DNA of 64,000 nucleotides from Akebia trifoliata (GCA_017979445.1 CM030715.1:33787756-33851755); one strand, 5' to 3'; counted from the stretch's first letter, positions 32,750-44,682 are shown. Notes: generated by a model from the letters alone, not told the origin. Numbers and translations are program-made.

Positions 32750-32850
32750 TTCACTTCACTCATGTCTAAGTAATTGCATGGAAGGAAGGCCATAAAGCTA
32801 TTGGAGACTCTAAACATCTAATTCGAAATAGTCAGGATATGATTATTGAT
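32750..32850 (-). pseudogene. RLP relic (copy of 13865-13965)
   Basis: Blocks GGTTCACTTCACTCATGTC and GACTCTAAACATCTAATTC duplicate the decayed RLP fragment upstream of RLP B. Frame is lost. Confidence 0.55.
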
Positions 32851-32859
32851 TATTAGATG

Positions 32860-33440
32860 GATTGCTTACTGACAAAATATGTCTACTTTCTGACCAATTA
32901 TGATGAAAACGTTGAAAGCATTCGACAATTGATAAAGATTAATTGTAGACAGGCCCTATTATTACTACTAATTGAAACCAATCTTTAATTTTTTTAGGAA
33001 ATAAAATTAAGGTGTGTACCCATTTTCTAAACTCCAGAGCACCTATGTTTGGATTGAGAGAAATGGAGAGGAGAGAAGAGGAGAGAAAATAAATGAGTTT
33101 CTCTCCATTTATCTTGTTTGGATTGTTAAGTGGGAGAGAGAAGAGAAAATAATTGGAGAGAAAAAGAGAGAAAAAAAACAGTTAATTTTCTCTCTCCAAA
33201 AGTAGAGAGAAGAAGAGAGAAAAGGAGAGAAACCCATATAAAATATTTTATAATTCCAACTCTGCCCCTAAATCTCTTTTATGATATTTTAAAATTGTCC
33301 CAAATCTCTCCTATCAATCCCAACATGGTGGAGAGAAATTGAGTTTCTCTTCTTCTTAATGAGTTTCTCTTCTCTCTACTTCTCTCAATCCAAACATATA
33401 AGTGAATGCAAACAGATGGGGCAGAAACAAATAATTGTTT
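32860..33440 (-). pseudogene. PPR relic split by a MITE
   Basis: Paralog of 13986-14170 with extra PPR-derived sequence (CTACTAATTGAAACCAATC, matching the QLGV region of the pseudogene at 11690-13340). It is interrupted at 33046 by a 351-bp MITE and resumes at 33401 with AGTGAATGCAAACAGATGG. No open frame. Confidence 0.65.
33046..33396. mobile_element. 351-bp MITE with TGTTTGGATTGAGAGAA ends
   Basis: The left end TGTTTGGATTGAGAGAA and right end TTCTCTCAATCCAAACA are perfect 17-bp inverted repeats that extend imperfectly as GA/CT-rich arms. The paralogous site near 14120 reads GCACCTAAGTGAATG without the insert. Here the element is preceded by TA and followed by TATA, which suggests a TA (or slightly longer) target duplication. 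Tc1/mariner or PIF/Harbinger relatives are possible, but the superfamily is not settled. Confidence 0.8.
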
Positions 33441-34290
33441 GAAACTGATCCATACTTTGAACTATAGAATCTACATATTACTTAGTTCAAATCACCAATT
33501 GTACCCAATCAGCCTTTAGAAAGACTAGAGGTCTGATTGCAAATTTACCCAAGACTGGTTCTCGGTCACTGGTTGCAAAACAATATGAACAGTATCACAA
33601 TTTTATTTAATGGCCGAATTAACGGACGGACATGACAATCCAAACCCAAATTCATGCCTATGGGAAGGGAGCTTTGCAAGTTTAGAAAAAGAATAATTTA
33701 ATCTCTGCACTTACGTTCATTGAAAACATAATTGTTCTCAAACATATGTAACAAAGTGGTAATAAGCTGTCTACAACAGCCCTTGGAATGAAACAGTTTA
33801 CCCAACAAATAAGTATCACTGCTAATTACATGAATTATTAGAACAAAGCACACCATATTCCCTTGGTGTGGGATGGGAATCCATTTTCCCTCCCAGGGTA
33901 GAAAATCACTTTGGCAGAAAATTATATTCCAAGGAAAATACGAAATCAAATGCCTAAAATCACATTTTCCACAGAAATTCATTTTTCAACCATTTTCATG
34001 TGCAATCGAACAGATCATTAAGTTCATTTAATTTTTTTTTTCCTGGTCCAAGTAACGATGAATAACTTTGATTTTTCCTCTTATTTGATTAGAAGGCAAT
34101 CAAAGTTGCTTTGCAATGTGTCAAACAAACTGGGCTATAGGTCTAAGCCCAACACTCGTAAACATAATTATTTTCAAAGCAATATCATCCTTGCATTATT
34201 TCAAATAAAATACAGAACAGAAACATAAAAGTTGTACTTACAGGCAGAACATAAAACTTTTCTCTAGAAATCAACAGAAATTAATACAAT
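33441..34290. other. Duplicated RLP 3' flank, no gene
   Basis: Collinear with 14171-15115. It ends in the 3' untranslated region of RLP C. A ~50-bp deletion relative to the B copy removes the putative SINE B box near 34105. Confidence 0.6.
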
Positions 34291-34294
34291 GCTA

Positions 34295-37243
34295 TTAAAA
34301 CAGAGTGCAGACTTTGTCCATCACATCCTCGATAAATCGAAAATAAGCGAATCTCCAAGTCTTCTTGAATACCAAAACACCAAACACACCCCAAAAGCCC
34401 ACCACGACTCCGAGTGCCATGCTTATATAAAAGCTTTCCATTTCAATCCAATGGTCATCTTTACCTTCTTCTTCTCCATCACCATCATCAGAATCTCGAG
34501 ATACTTCACCTTGTGTGCAGTTCACATTGAGTGGAGGTCCACAAAGTCCTTGGTTACCAATATAGCTGGACTCGTTGAAGCTTTGGAGCTGAGTGCTCGA
34601 TGGAATTTTACCTGACAAGTTATTGTTTGACAAGTTCAAGACGGCTAAAAAATTTAACTTAGCCATGCTTTGTGGAATTACTCCTGAAAGATTGTTTAGT
34701 GAGAAATCAAGGGATTCCAGTGAACCCATGACACCAATCTTCTCAGGGATTTTTCCTGTCAAACAATTATCAGACAAGTTTAAGGATATCAATCCCAAAA
34801 GATACGTTAGCTCTTCAGGAATCTCTCCAGACAAATTGTTGCTTGAAAGGTCCATGCCAGCTACAAGTGTAAAAGTGTTTGTATATTCAAGCTCCATTCC
34901 TTTCGTCACCAACAATGTTTTCTCAACATATGTAACGGTACCATCACCAGCAATAAAATGCATTAACTGTAATTTTGGCTTGGTGGCCATAGCACTGAGA
35001 TTGCTGAAACATTGTGGTATGGATCCTGATAGATTGTTATGTGCAAGGTCCAATATTTGAAGAGAAATGAGATGACAGAGTTCTTGAGGAATACCACCAT
35101 TAAACTTATTTGAACGAAGGCCAAGAACTAACAGCTTTGGTAAATAAATCATCCATCTCGGTATGACTCCAGAGAATCCATTTTTTTTTAGGTCAATAAT
35201 TAGCAAATCTGAGCAATTTTCAAAAGATGTACGAAGTTCTCCAGAGAGATTATTGTTGCTCAAGTGCAACGAATTGAGCCCAAGTAGAGACCCCATAGAG
35301 CTTGGAATATTTCCTGTTAAATTGTTGGCCCCCAAATTTATGACGGAAAGATCTGACCAATACATCCAGCAATCAGGAATTTCACCCGATAGATGATTTT
35401 TTGAAAGATCAAGAAATCGCAAATAATTTCTGTTGTTCCCTGAATTGCATAAGAAGTTAGAAATAGGTCCCGAGAATGAATTGTTAGAAAGATTCAGTAT
35501 GTCTATATAGGGAGAGACATGGTGGGGTAGTGGGCCCTCAAAGTTGTTGGACTGCAAGAAAATCCTACAAGAAGTTCCACCAGGATCACACTTGTAAAAC
35601 TTGGGCAACTTCCCCTTGATCTGGTTGTGGGAGAGGTTTAGAAAGGAAACTCGGTTGGACAAATTCCAAAACCAAGTGGGAATGGTATCTGAAATTCCAG
35701 AGTTAGATAAGTCTAGTGTACGAAGACCCTTCTGTGTACGAAGCCAAGCTGGAAAGGTAGATAATTGGACAGATCCCAACTGTAAAAAACTGATTTGAAA
35801 AGGAGGAATCCAGTCTAAGCTCACATTTAAAATCAATGAGCTTGAATCCACTGCTAGTTGCATTAATCTGGTGAGAGTGGCAAAGTGAATTTCAGACACA
35901 ACACCCTCAAATAGATTACCAGAGAGGTCTAATATCTCTAGTTTTGAAAGGCTTCCAAGACTTTTGGGAATAGGGCCAGAAAAGGAGTTGTGGCGAAGAG
36001 ACAAGTAGTCTAGATTTTTAAACTGGCCTAGTGGTTGATCAGGCAATGGACCTGAAAGTTGGTTGTCGGACAAATCTAAATACTCCAAACTACCTCCCAT
36101 GCATCCAGATAAAAATCCAGATATCTCTCCTTTTAATTTGTTATTGCTCAAACCTAATCTCTGCAAATTGCAAAGATTTCCCAAGGTTGTTGGTATCCTT
36201 CCTTCAAAGTAACAACGGGATAGGTCAAGACTCGTGATTGAAGTGACGTTACCGATAGTGTCCGAGATTGTACCTTGGAGATTATAATTGAAGCTGAGAT
36301 CCAAGGATTCAAGACTCGTAAAGTTATACAACCAGTAAAAATTGGTGGAGTTAAAATCGTTATTAAAAAAATCAAGGTATCTGAGTTTAGTCAAGTTTTG
36401 AAGAGCTCCAGGAATTGGACCCTCTAAACCTGTTTGCGTAAGTTTAAGGGAGACAAGGTCAGTAAGACTGAACAACCAGTTAGGCATCCGATTATACTCA
36501 AAAGAGTTTAATGAAAGATCAAGGACAGCAAGAGATGTAAAATTCACATAAGGAAGAGTATGATGAAGAGGGACAGAGAGAGAACAAAATGGTAGGTGTA
36601 ACTCAGATAAAGAAGGGAGCATATTGATTACCTGCAACCAATGATCAGATGCCTTTCCGAGGTACACCTCATTCAAGCCAAGGTATCGCAGAGAAGAGAG
36701 ACGAGAAAGCCATTGAAGATTCTCAACATCTAAATCACCAGGAGAAGTTGACGACAAATCAAGGTAACGCAAACTTGAGAGATTTCCAAGTTGATGAGGA
36801 ATTGTGCCGCTGAAACCAGCTACAGACAAGTCTAGATATCTCAGATTATCGAGCGATCCGAGGAACTTTGGAATTCGAATTCCACCAAAATCATTACCGC
36901 TTAGGTCTAAGTAATTCAGATATTTCAACTCCAACAGAGAAGGACTTAACGTACCACCCAACGTTGATCTCTTGTAAAAACCTCTTAGGTGTAGGCCAAC
37001 AACACGATGGGTGGTGTTGTGGCAATGTACACCTTTCCATGTCTTACAACAATCTTCACCAGAAGACCAAGAGGAGAGCAGATTTGAAGGATCTTTGAGA
37101 CCTTGTTTGAACCTCAACAGAGCTTGTCTCTCTCTTTGTGTGCAAAGCACGTCTGGATTTGAAAATGAACCGAAAGTGAACTTGATATTGGTGTTGGCAA
37201 TGAAGAAAAACCCAAGAAGAAGAATTACTGTGGATGTATCCAT
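34295..37243 (-). CDS. EIX-type LRR receptor-like protein, copy C (intact)
   Basis: Single-exon gene of 982 codons encoding a plasma-membrane receptor-like protein of the EIX1/2 (Cf-like) class. Such proteins perceive microbial elicitors and signal through SOBIR1/BAK1-type kinases. The ATG at 37243 is chosen; the codon before it is GTG. Residues 1-26 form a signal peptide (VILLLGFFFIANTN). Residues ~33-80 are the LRR N-terminal cap (CTQRERQALLRFKQG, DCCKTWKGVHC). Tandem 23-25-residue LRRs follow, then a non-LRR island at ~751-794 (YVEKTLLVTKGMELEY), four more LRRs and a C-terminal cap (GLCGPPLNVNC). An acidic juxtamembrane stretch (DSDDGDGEEEGKDD) precedes the membrane segment at 937-959, which has a GxxxG motif (GVVVGFWGVFG), and a 23-residue tail. 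There is no kinase domain. Family is certain; the ligand is unknown. Confidence 0.95.
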   Translation of the reverse strand: MDTSTVILLLGFFFIANTNIKFTFGSFSNPDVLCTQRERQALLRFKQGLKDPSNLLSSWSSGEDCCKTWKGVHCHNTTHRVVGLHLRGFYKRSTLGGTLSPSLLELKYLNYLDLSGNDFGGIRIPKFLGSLDNLRYLDLSVAGFSGTIPHQLGNLSSLRYLDLSSTSPGDLDVENLQWLSRLSSLRYLGLNEVYLGKASDHWLQVINMLPSLSELHLPFCSLSVPLHHTLPYVNFTSLAVLDLSLNSFEYNRMPNWLFSLTDLVSLKLTQTGLEGPIPGALQNLTKLRYLDFFNNDFNSTNFYWLYNFTSLESLDLSFNYNLQGTISDTIGNVTSITSLDLSRCYFEGRIPTTLGNLCNLQRLGLSNNKLKGEISGFLSGCMGGSLEYLDLSDNQLSGPLPDQPLGQFKNLDYLSLRHNSFSGPIPKSLGSLSKLEILDLSGNLFEGVVSEIHFATLTRLMQLAVDSSSLILNVSLDWIPPFQISFLQLGSVQLSTFPAWLRTQKGLRTLDLSNSGISDTIPTWFWNLSNRVSFLNLSHNQIKGKLPKFYKCDPGGTSCRIFLQSNNFEGPLPHHVSPYIDILNLSNNSFSGPISNFLCNSGNNRNYLRFLDLSKNHLSGEIPDCWMYWSDLSVINLGANNLTGNIPSSMGSLLGLNSLHLSNNNLSGELRTSFENCSDLLIIDLKKNGFSGVIPRWMIYLPKLLVLGLRSNKFNGGIPQELCHLISLQILDLAHNNLSGSIPQCFSNLSAMATKPKLQLMHFIAGDGTVTYVEKTLLVTKGMELEYTNTFTLVAGMDLSSNNLSGEIPEELTYLLGLISLNLSDNCLTGKIPEKIGVMGSLESLDFSLNNLSGVIPQSMAKLNFLAVLNLSNNNLSGKIPSSTQLQSFNESSYIGNQGLCGPPLNVNCTQGEVSRDSDDGDGEEEGKDDHWIEMESFYISMALGVVVGFWGVFGVLVFKKTWRFAYFRFIEDVMDKVCTLF

Positions 37244-37302
37244 CACGAATAACTATTACTAATTAGAGAGATGAGAATGTCTCAATAAGATTAGTATTTA
37301 GT

Positions 37303-37312
37303 CCTATATATA
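37303..37312 (-). promoter_or_regulatory. TATA box of RLP copy C
   Basis: CCTATATATAGG about 60 bp upstream of the ATG, identical to copy A and conserved in copy B. Confidence 0.55.
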
Positions 37313-37319
37313 GGCTAAT

Positions 37320-38139
37320 GTTCATACATACAGAAGGACTTTCATAGTCTCAAACACGAGAGAGAAAAAAAACAAACAGGAAAACAGAATTTCCTGGGGA
37401 TTGGTTAAAGTTTCCCATGGGTATTAATTCTAAAAGCATATATTTAGATAATATTGGTGGACATCACAAATTAGGATTTAAAATGAGTCGGTTTTTATTC
37501 AAAATCCGAGTGATCTGAATTCAATTCTTAGCGTACTTGATTTCTTTAAGCATATCCTAATTAAAATATGGGTCGATGACCCGAGTCGAATAAGAGTTGG
37601 ATACCAACTCATCCCTATATCCGAATGATATATTATTTTGTATATTATATGTTATATTTTAATATTTTTTTAATCTATCATCATTAACAAATGAGTATTA
37701 AGTGTAGTGGTCAAACTTCTTCTCAAATAGTAAGATGTTTTAAGCGAAAATCACATTTTTTTAATAAATTACTTTGTAATAATTTAAAATTATCCGATCC
37801 AAATCAATTAATTTAGTTGGATTGGATCCGAATTCGGACTCGAATTAAAAATCTATATATGAATATGAGTAGACACATATCCAACCAGAATATTTTAAGT
37901 CTTATCACAAACATTTTGGATGGAGTAAATAGAACATTTTCCATTTTTACGGTTCTTGTACATTAGGAAAATATGATTTTCATATATATGTTTATCCTTT
38001 TTTCATATATTTTTGGATGCTTTATGGTCATAGACACTTAAAACGAATTCCCTATACTTACCCATTTGAACTATTATTAGATTTACTCTTGTGGTAGCTC
38101 GGGAAGATCTAACTATCTAAATTATTATAGAGAAATTTA
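37320..38139. other. Duplicated 5' flank of RLP copy C, no gene
   Basis: Collinear with 1700-2460 and 18193-18600; AT-rich. No gene. Confidence 0.6.
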
Positions 38140-38510
38140 TCAAAATGGGCAATTTTGCAAACTTATTTATCAAAATGGAGTACTATACGTCTTATTTACC
38201 AAAACAGTAATTTACCATTTTGATAAATATTTTATTTTACCAAAATAATAAAAATAGCAATTTCCATATTTTTGCTATCGAAAATACTTTTTTTTGTCAA
38301 AAGTATCCTTTTGAAGGATTCTTTTGACAAAAAAAAGTATTTTCAAAGGATACTTTTGACAAAAAAAAGTATTTTCGATAGCAAAAATATGGAAATTGCT
38401 ATTTTTATCATTTTGGTAAAATAAAATATTTACCAAAATGGTAAATTACCGTTTTGAAAAATTAGATGTATAATACTTTGTTTTGGTAAATATTCGATAT
38501 GTTGGGCATG
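38140..38510. repeat. Foldback repeat, best-preserved copy
   Basis: A nearly perfect palindrome centred about 38325. TTGCTATCGAAAATAC and the CAAAAGTATCC core on the left are mirrored by GTATTTTCGATAGCAA on the right. The outer arms are TTTACCATTTTGATAAAT and its complement. It is the same family as 3240-3570 and 40860-41210. The RNA would form a long hairpin. Confidence 0.65.
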
Positions 38511-39983
38511 TTTTGATAAATTTACCATATTATATCTGCATTTTTCTCAAATCATATTGAACAACTTGAGGGAGAACCCTCATTTTTTTTCAGTCACAAT
38601 TTGGAAGGAAGTTAGCATAATATGGAAAGAATAATAACGAATGCACATGGTCTTAATACGCAGTTGATGTGACAAGGGCACAAAACCGCATATCTTTTTC
38701 TTGTGTATCTCCGATGAAAATGATCTATGATTTTGTGCCCTTACAATATCAACCGCATGCATGCATCACGACTCATATGGAAAATGTAGGTAGATACTCC
38801 CCCATCAACCTGACCATTGGGATGTTGAGAATTTCAAAGAAAAATATATGCCTAGAAAAAAAAATGTTAAGATTGAAAATGATTCCTAAGAAATTGGTTT
38901 TTTCCTTGAATCCAAACGGTCGCATTGAGGGAGAGCCTTAGCAGTGGTTTTGAGGTTAGAAATGTAGAAGTCTTTCATGTTACTCTTTAGCTTTTTCTTT
39001 TCCATGAGTACAGGACCCATCAAAAACTAGATGATTAAAACTGACACAACGCATTTGGGGACCCATCATTTGAAGGAACAATTGGAGAAATTTAAAAAAA
39101 AAAAAAAAAAAATGGAATCTTCAAAAGAAAAATACTTTTTAACTTGTTTGATACGGTCAAATGGGATTTAAATTCTACCGTTTCTCTATATGATGTGTCA
39201 CATTTTGGAAATAAATTGCCAGTAAAGAGGAGTCTTTCTAGCCTTTATGTTGACTCTTTATCTTTTTCTTTTTCTATGATCATTAAGAGTATAGCTATAT
39301 AAACGTAGTCATTACGTGTTGAAGAAGGTAATCTTCTTAGAATTCTACCCTTTGTTTTTTTGGTCCATGGGTAATGTACGGGACCATCAACAATTGAATA
39401 ATTAAAGTTGACTGTTAAGATTTATTTTTTAATAAATTAGTTTGTACTGATTTAAAAATATCCGACTCCAATCAATTAATTCAGTTGGATCAAATTTGGA
39501 TATGGGTTTAATGAAAGTAAAATAATAATAATAATAATTTGGATATGATTTGAACCTAAATTAAAAATCCAGATATGAATATAGGGTAGACACATATCTA
39601 ACCCTAACCCGACCCATTTTAAGCCCTATCACAAATATTTTTTATGGAGTAAATAGAATATTTTTCATTTGCTACGGTTCTTTTGCACTTGAAAAATGTG
39701 ATTTTCATATGTATGATTGCTTGTTGTTACTGAAATCATCATGATAATTCTGGTTTATCATTCAATATATTGTCTTTAGAAATTGTTACATCCCTGTACA
39801 AGAATCATCTTTGATTAAGAGCTATTTGATTCTTTTAATCATCTTTAAGTCGTTACCAAATTATCATTTACTATGAACATTTTATGCTACTACATATACA
39901 TACTTTGTCAAAGATATTTTCGTTCTGTATATTAATTTCTCAACGACACAAAATAAGCCATTATTATGCCTTTTATATGTATA
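38511..39983. other. Duplicated RLP flank/spacer, no gene
   Basis: 38511-39400 matches 3545-4570, with the MITE-free and insertion-free versions of both sites discussed above (about 39108 and 39376). 39400-39983 matches 2170-2747. The order of the two blocks is swapped relative to copy A, so rearrangement has occurred. Confidence 0.55.
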
Positions 39984-40370
39984 GGGTAGCGTTATTTTGA
40001 CAAAATCCTATGCAACATTCTAGACAAAGAATTTTGTCTTATATGGGTTAAAAATTTTAGAATTGGCTGATTTTTTGTGAGGATGATCACTATGATGAGA
40101 AAATCATCCTCACAAAACATCAGTCAGTTCTAAAATGTCTAATCCTAGTTTATAAATTGAAGAATCGTGAACCGTCAATTTTTTACCATTAGTTTGTAAC
40201 CACTTTTCATAGGGTTAGAAGTTTTAGAATTAGGTGATTTTTTGTGAGGATGATCTACTTACCATAGAGATCATCCTCGCAAAAAATCATCCCATTCCGA
40301 AACTTTTTAGTCATATAAGACAAAACTTTATCTAAAATGTTATTTAAGATTTTATCAAAATAACCCGACC
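39984..40370. mobile_element. Hairpin MITE, GGGTAGCGTTATTTTGAC ends
   Basis: GGGTAGCGTTATTTTGACAA at the left and TTATCAAAATAACCCGACC at the right are inverted copies. Two GAGGATGATC/GATCATCCTC hairpins lie inside. Same family as 2748-3118 and 7162-7515. A degraded inverted relative follows at 40380-40670. Confidence 0.65.
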
Positions 40371-40379
40371 TATATATAT

Positions 40380-40670
40380 AATTGTCCTACATGGAAAGAC
40401 AGTTTCAAAATGGGCTGATTTTTTGTGAGGATGGTCTCTATGGTAAGTAGATCATCCTCACAAAAAATCACCTAATTCTAAAACTTCTAACCCTATGAAA
40501 AGTGGTTACAAACTAACAATTAAAATGAACAATTCACGATTCTTCAACTTGTAAACTGGGACTAACAATTTCAGAATGAGCTGATTTTTTTTATTTTTAT
40601 GATGATCCCTTGCCATAGAAATCATCCTCACAAAAAATTAGCCCATTTTGAAACTTTTTGCTCATATATA
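40380..40670. repeat. Partial, inverted relative of the hairpin MITE
   Basis: It carries GGGCTGATTTTTTGTGAGG and matching GATCATCCTCACAAAAAATC arms in opposite overall order to the adjacent unit. No intact termini. Confidence 0.5.
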
Positions 40671-40859
40671 TTCTTTTAGTAATTTTCATCAAATGAGCAT
40701 TTGCCTTCTTCTTTTTTTCATGTATTTCTGGATGATTTGCGGTCATAGACACTTAAAACGAATTCTCTCTACTTACCCCTTTGAACTATTATTAGATTTA
40801 CTTTTGTGGTAGCTCAGTAAGATCTAATTATCTAAATTATTATAGAGAAGTTTAATAAA

Positions 40860-41210
40860 ACATACAACTTTTCAAACTTATTTATCAAAACAGAGCACTA
40901 TATGTCTTATTTACCAAAATAGTAATTTACCATTCTGGTAAACATTATTATTTTACCAAAATGATAAAAATAGTAATTTTAATATTTTTGCTATTGAAAA
41001 TATTTTTTTTGTCAGAATGTTTCTTCTAACATTATATAAAATGCAATCTGACTTCATGTCAAAAAGATCCTTCTGACAAAAAGAATATTTTCGATAGCAA
41101 ATATATGAAAATTAATGTTTTTACCATTTGGTATGATAAAATTTTTATCAAAATGGTAAATTATCATTTTGATAAATAAGATGTATAATGCTTCGTTTTG
41201 GTAAATATTC
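40860..41210. repeat. Foldback repeat with TTACCAAAA arms, third copy
   Basis: Closely matches 3240-3570 and, less well, 38140-38510. The solo LTR at 41250 lies directly beyond it. Confidence 0.5.
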
Positions 41211-41249
41211 GATATGTCGCTCATATTTTGGTAAATTTACCATTATTAT

Positions 41250-43467
41250 TGTAGATACGTGATTTTCGTCATTAGGATGGTCACATCTACTAAGATTTGG
41301 AGTCGCCACCATTCATGTTGTAAGTGGGTGTGAATGGTTACCCCATGTCCATTTTTCAAAAAATGACATTTTTGACATTTTAGTGGCTCACGATGGATAA
41401 GGGGTAATCAAACCTTGAGATTCGGGATAAGCGGCTCGGTTGGAGAAAATGGAAGATGTTAGGCACCATTTTCTCCCCGCCAAGTGACGGTAACCTCAAA
41501 GAACTCAGTCATTTTGATTTTTTAAAAAATGAAAATAAAAGTACCACGTGTGTGCATTTGTACCCTAAATAAGAGCTTACTTTCGGCTCGATTATAGGAT
41601 CATTCCATTGATGGAAATGATCCTTATAAACTTTTGCCTTGAGGACTATTCACCCAAAGTCCATCTAAAAATAAAATGAAGAGAAGAAGGGGTAATAGAA
41701 GAGGGTAGAGAAGGAGGGAGGAGGGGGTGTTCTTTGAACCCACCTTGATGTTTCACCATTTTCTTCCCTTACTTTTCCTCATCTTCTTCTTTAATTTCTT
41801 CTTGAGTTGAGTCCTTAATGAGTCATGAGAGTATAATTCTTTTTAGATTAGTATGAGAGAGTAGAAAAGAGATGAGTAGAGAGTTGAGAGTAGAGAGTAG
41901 AGTGATTTTTGTGAGACTTTGTAAGTGATTTTTTTTTAGTGAGAGTTGGGAACCATTTTTAGAAAGAGGATGGTGGTATTTATAGATGTTGAAAAGTTAT
42001 TTTAGGGATATAATGGGGTAAAGTGGGGAAGAATAGAGAATGACATATGTTTTAAAGGTGGAGGGTATGAAATTAAGAGTTGAGAGAGGGGTAAATATGA
42101 ATGAGGGTAAATGGGTTGTGTTTTGATCCAAATGGTTTGGATCTTACTCAAACCATTTGGGTGGAGTGTTTGGTGAGGTGAGATGATGGGTATTTAAGAG
42201 GGTGATTAATTGATTGAGTGGTGTTTGGTTGAAGAGAATGGAGGGTGTAAGAGGGTGGTTGGGAGGATGAGGGAGATGGTGACATGTGACAAGATATGTG
42301 GATGTAAAGGGTTTAGATTTAATTGATGGAAGAGATTAAATATTTAATTTGAGAGAATGAGTGTAGGTTTAGGTTGTAGAGATGAGTTTATAAGAAATGA
42401 TGATGGTAGATTAGGGAGATGTAAAATGATGGTAGGTTAGGGGGAGGTGTGGGTTAGAGGCGTTTGATTTGAGAGAATAGGGGTTAGGGAATTATAATAG
42501 TAGGTTAAGGGAGGGTGTGGGTTGATGTGTTTGATTTGAGAGAATAGGGATTAAGGAATTATGATGGTAGGTTAGGGGAGGGTGTGGGTTGATGTGTTTG
42601 ATTTGAGAGAATGGAGGTTTATAGGGACTAATGAGGGTAGGTTAGGGGAGGGTGTGGGTTGATGTGATTTTTTAGAGAAAAAGTGATGTGGGTAGTTAAT
42701 GTTTTAAAGAAAGGTGATGAAGTGGGTGGTTTGATGAGGGAGGTAAGAGGGAATGATGACATGTGTCATCTTTTGATGATAAAAGAGTGATTGGTTGGTG
42801 TGGGTTGTGATTTATGGGTTAGGGTTATGGATTGAATAATGAATTTGATATGGATAATTATTTGTGGGCTTTGTAGTGTTGGGCTTGGATTTTAGAAAAG
42901 GTTTTGGATTTTAGGGATTGATTGAGGTTTATTTTGGAATGGATTTTGAAGGTGTAGATTGGTTTTAGATTTTAGGTGATGTGGGATTAGGTTTAAGTTA
43001 GGGTTAAGATGAGGAAAATAGATTTTAAAGAATTGAGGGTTTATGGGCCTTAGGTGGGCTTAGATTTTTTCGGATTTAGAGATGGAGCGGTGAAGGGATA
43101 GGCATGGTAGGCGTCCCAAGTCTCGTTTTTTAATTTTATTTATTTTTTTGTGATTTTTGAAATTATTGGTTTGATCAAGATGCCACGTGTTGGCAAATCA
43201 GGCTTTTTAGGGCCTGTCAGTAAATTTTATTGAGAATTCATCATTTTCGATTTTGGGAATAGTGCGACGAATATTGAGAAAGCGTAGGATAGGCCAAGCC
43301 CTTTTGGTGGGTCTCCTAGACCATAAAGAGGTCTTAGGGGCATTGGTTTGATCAAAAAGTCACTTTTTAGTGATTTGGGCCTTTGAGGTCCGTTGGCGAA
43401 TCCTATTGAAAAATTAGTATTTTTGGATCCTTTCGAATGTGGGCCCGCCCAATTTGGGGTGTCTACA
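41250..43467 (-). mobile_element. Solo LTR, 2,218 bp, 5-bp TSD ATTAT
   Basis: Read on the minus strand, the element starts TGTAGACACCCCAAATTGGG and ends ATCACGTATCTACA, so it has TG...CA ends. The 5-bp ATTAT flanks it at 41245-41249 and 43468-43472. The paralogous flank at 38530-38540 reads through the site uninterrupted. It is non-coding: a purine-rich plus strand with AGAGGGT/GGTTAGGGGAGG-type repeats. It includes GGAGTCGCCACC near the LTR 3' end. The element at 46823-48463 shares both termini. No internal retroelement sequence is present, hence a solo LTR. Confidence 0.85.
42330..42680. repeat. Degenerate ~75-bp tandem repeat inside the solo LTR
   Basis: Four imperfect copies of a unit containing GATTTGAGAGAAT and GGTAGGTTAGGGGAGGGTGT, then GTGGGTTGATGTG. 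It is an internal feature of this LTR copy. Confidence 0.7.
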
Positions 43468-43472
43468 ATTAT

Positions 43473-44289
43473 ATCTATTTTTTTTCTCAAAGCGTATCGA
43501 ACAAGTTGAGGGAGAACCCACATTTTTCTTTAGTCACATTTTGAAAGTAAATTAGTATAATATGAAAAAAATAATGATAAATGCACGCAATCTTAATACG
43601 TGACTGACATGTCAAGAGCACAGAACCGCACATCTTTTCCTATGCATCCTGATAAAAATGATCTATGATTTTGTGCCGTTACCACATCAACCGTATGCAT
43701 TCATCATGACAATACTCACCCATCAACATAACCATTGGGATATTGGAGATTTTTAAGTAAAATATATGCCTAGAAAAAAAAATGTATAAATCACTAAGAG
43801 ATTGAAAATAACTCATAAGAAATTAGTTTTTTTCTCGAATGCAGACGGTAATGTTGAAGGAGAGCTTTAACCATGATTTTGATTTTGAGGTTAGAAAAGT
43901 CCTTGTAAATGTAGAAGTCTTTTATGTTGACTCTTAACATTTTCTTTTCCATAAGTATAGGACCCACCAAAAACTGGATAATTAAAGGGACCCATCATTT
44001 GATGGAACAGTTGGAGAAATTAAAAAAAGAAAATGGAGTCCATAAAAGAAAAATACTTTTTAACTTGTTTGATACGGTCAAATGGGACTAAAATTCCACC
44101 TTTTCTCTACATGACATGTCTGCCACTAAAGGGGAATCTTTCTAATCTTTATGTTGACTCTTTTATCTTTATCTTTTCTATGATCATTACGAGTAGAGTG
44201 ATATAAACGGTAGTCATTGCGTGTTGAAGAAGGTAAGCTTCTTAGAATTCTACCCCTTTGTTTCGATGGGTAATGTATGGGACCCATAC
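43473..44289. other. RLP 5' flank tail, fourth copy, no gene
   Basis: Collinear with 38540-39370 and 30600-31449, after the solo-LTR interruption. No coding signal. Confidence 0.6.
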
Positions 44290-44458
44290 TAATGATCCTT
44301 CACCCATCATCACGTAATCCAAGAGATCAAACACTACAAATTAACACCCTCTTCTTGCACCATCCTTGTTCATCAGACCCAAACTACTAATTACCTTGGG
44401 CTGACATGGTTGAAGAAGTTGTAACTTCTTTGTTTTTCAAAATTCTCACTTAGGCTCC

Positions 44459-44682
44459 CATGGTTTTAAAACTTGTCCGGGATCGAGATGTATTATCCAA
44501 ATTAACTTGGTATCTAAGCTGAACGAGACTAACTCACAAAGTCACTTTTTTAATCGAGATTTAGGATTCACGTTCAATTTTTTGATTTTTTGACCAAAAC
44601 ATCTCAAACGTATCAAAAAATTCATCCGAGATGACTCAGTTTCTAGCTTAGATGAGATGCAAAACCGAGTTTTAAAATCATG
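44459..44682. mobile_element. 224-bp MITE with CATGGTTTTAAAAC ends
   Basis: The paralog near 8350 reads GGCTCCTTTATACATC. Here 224 bp is inserted after GGCTCC, beginning CATGGTTTTAAAACTTG and ending GAGTTTTAAAATCATG (inverted copies). No target duplication is visible. A larger relative is at 59209-59788. Confidence 0.7.

Noticed and set aside
34593..35060. 155-codon plus-strand frame
   Set aside because: Antisense shadow of the LRR repeats of RLP copy C. The LRR codon pattern keeps the opposite strand open, and similar shadows occur over copies A and B.
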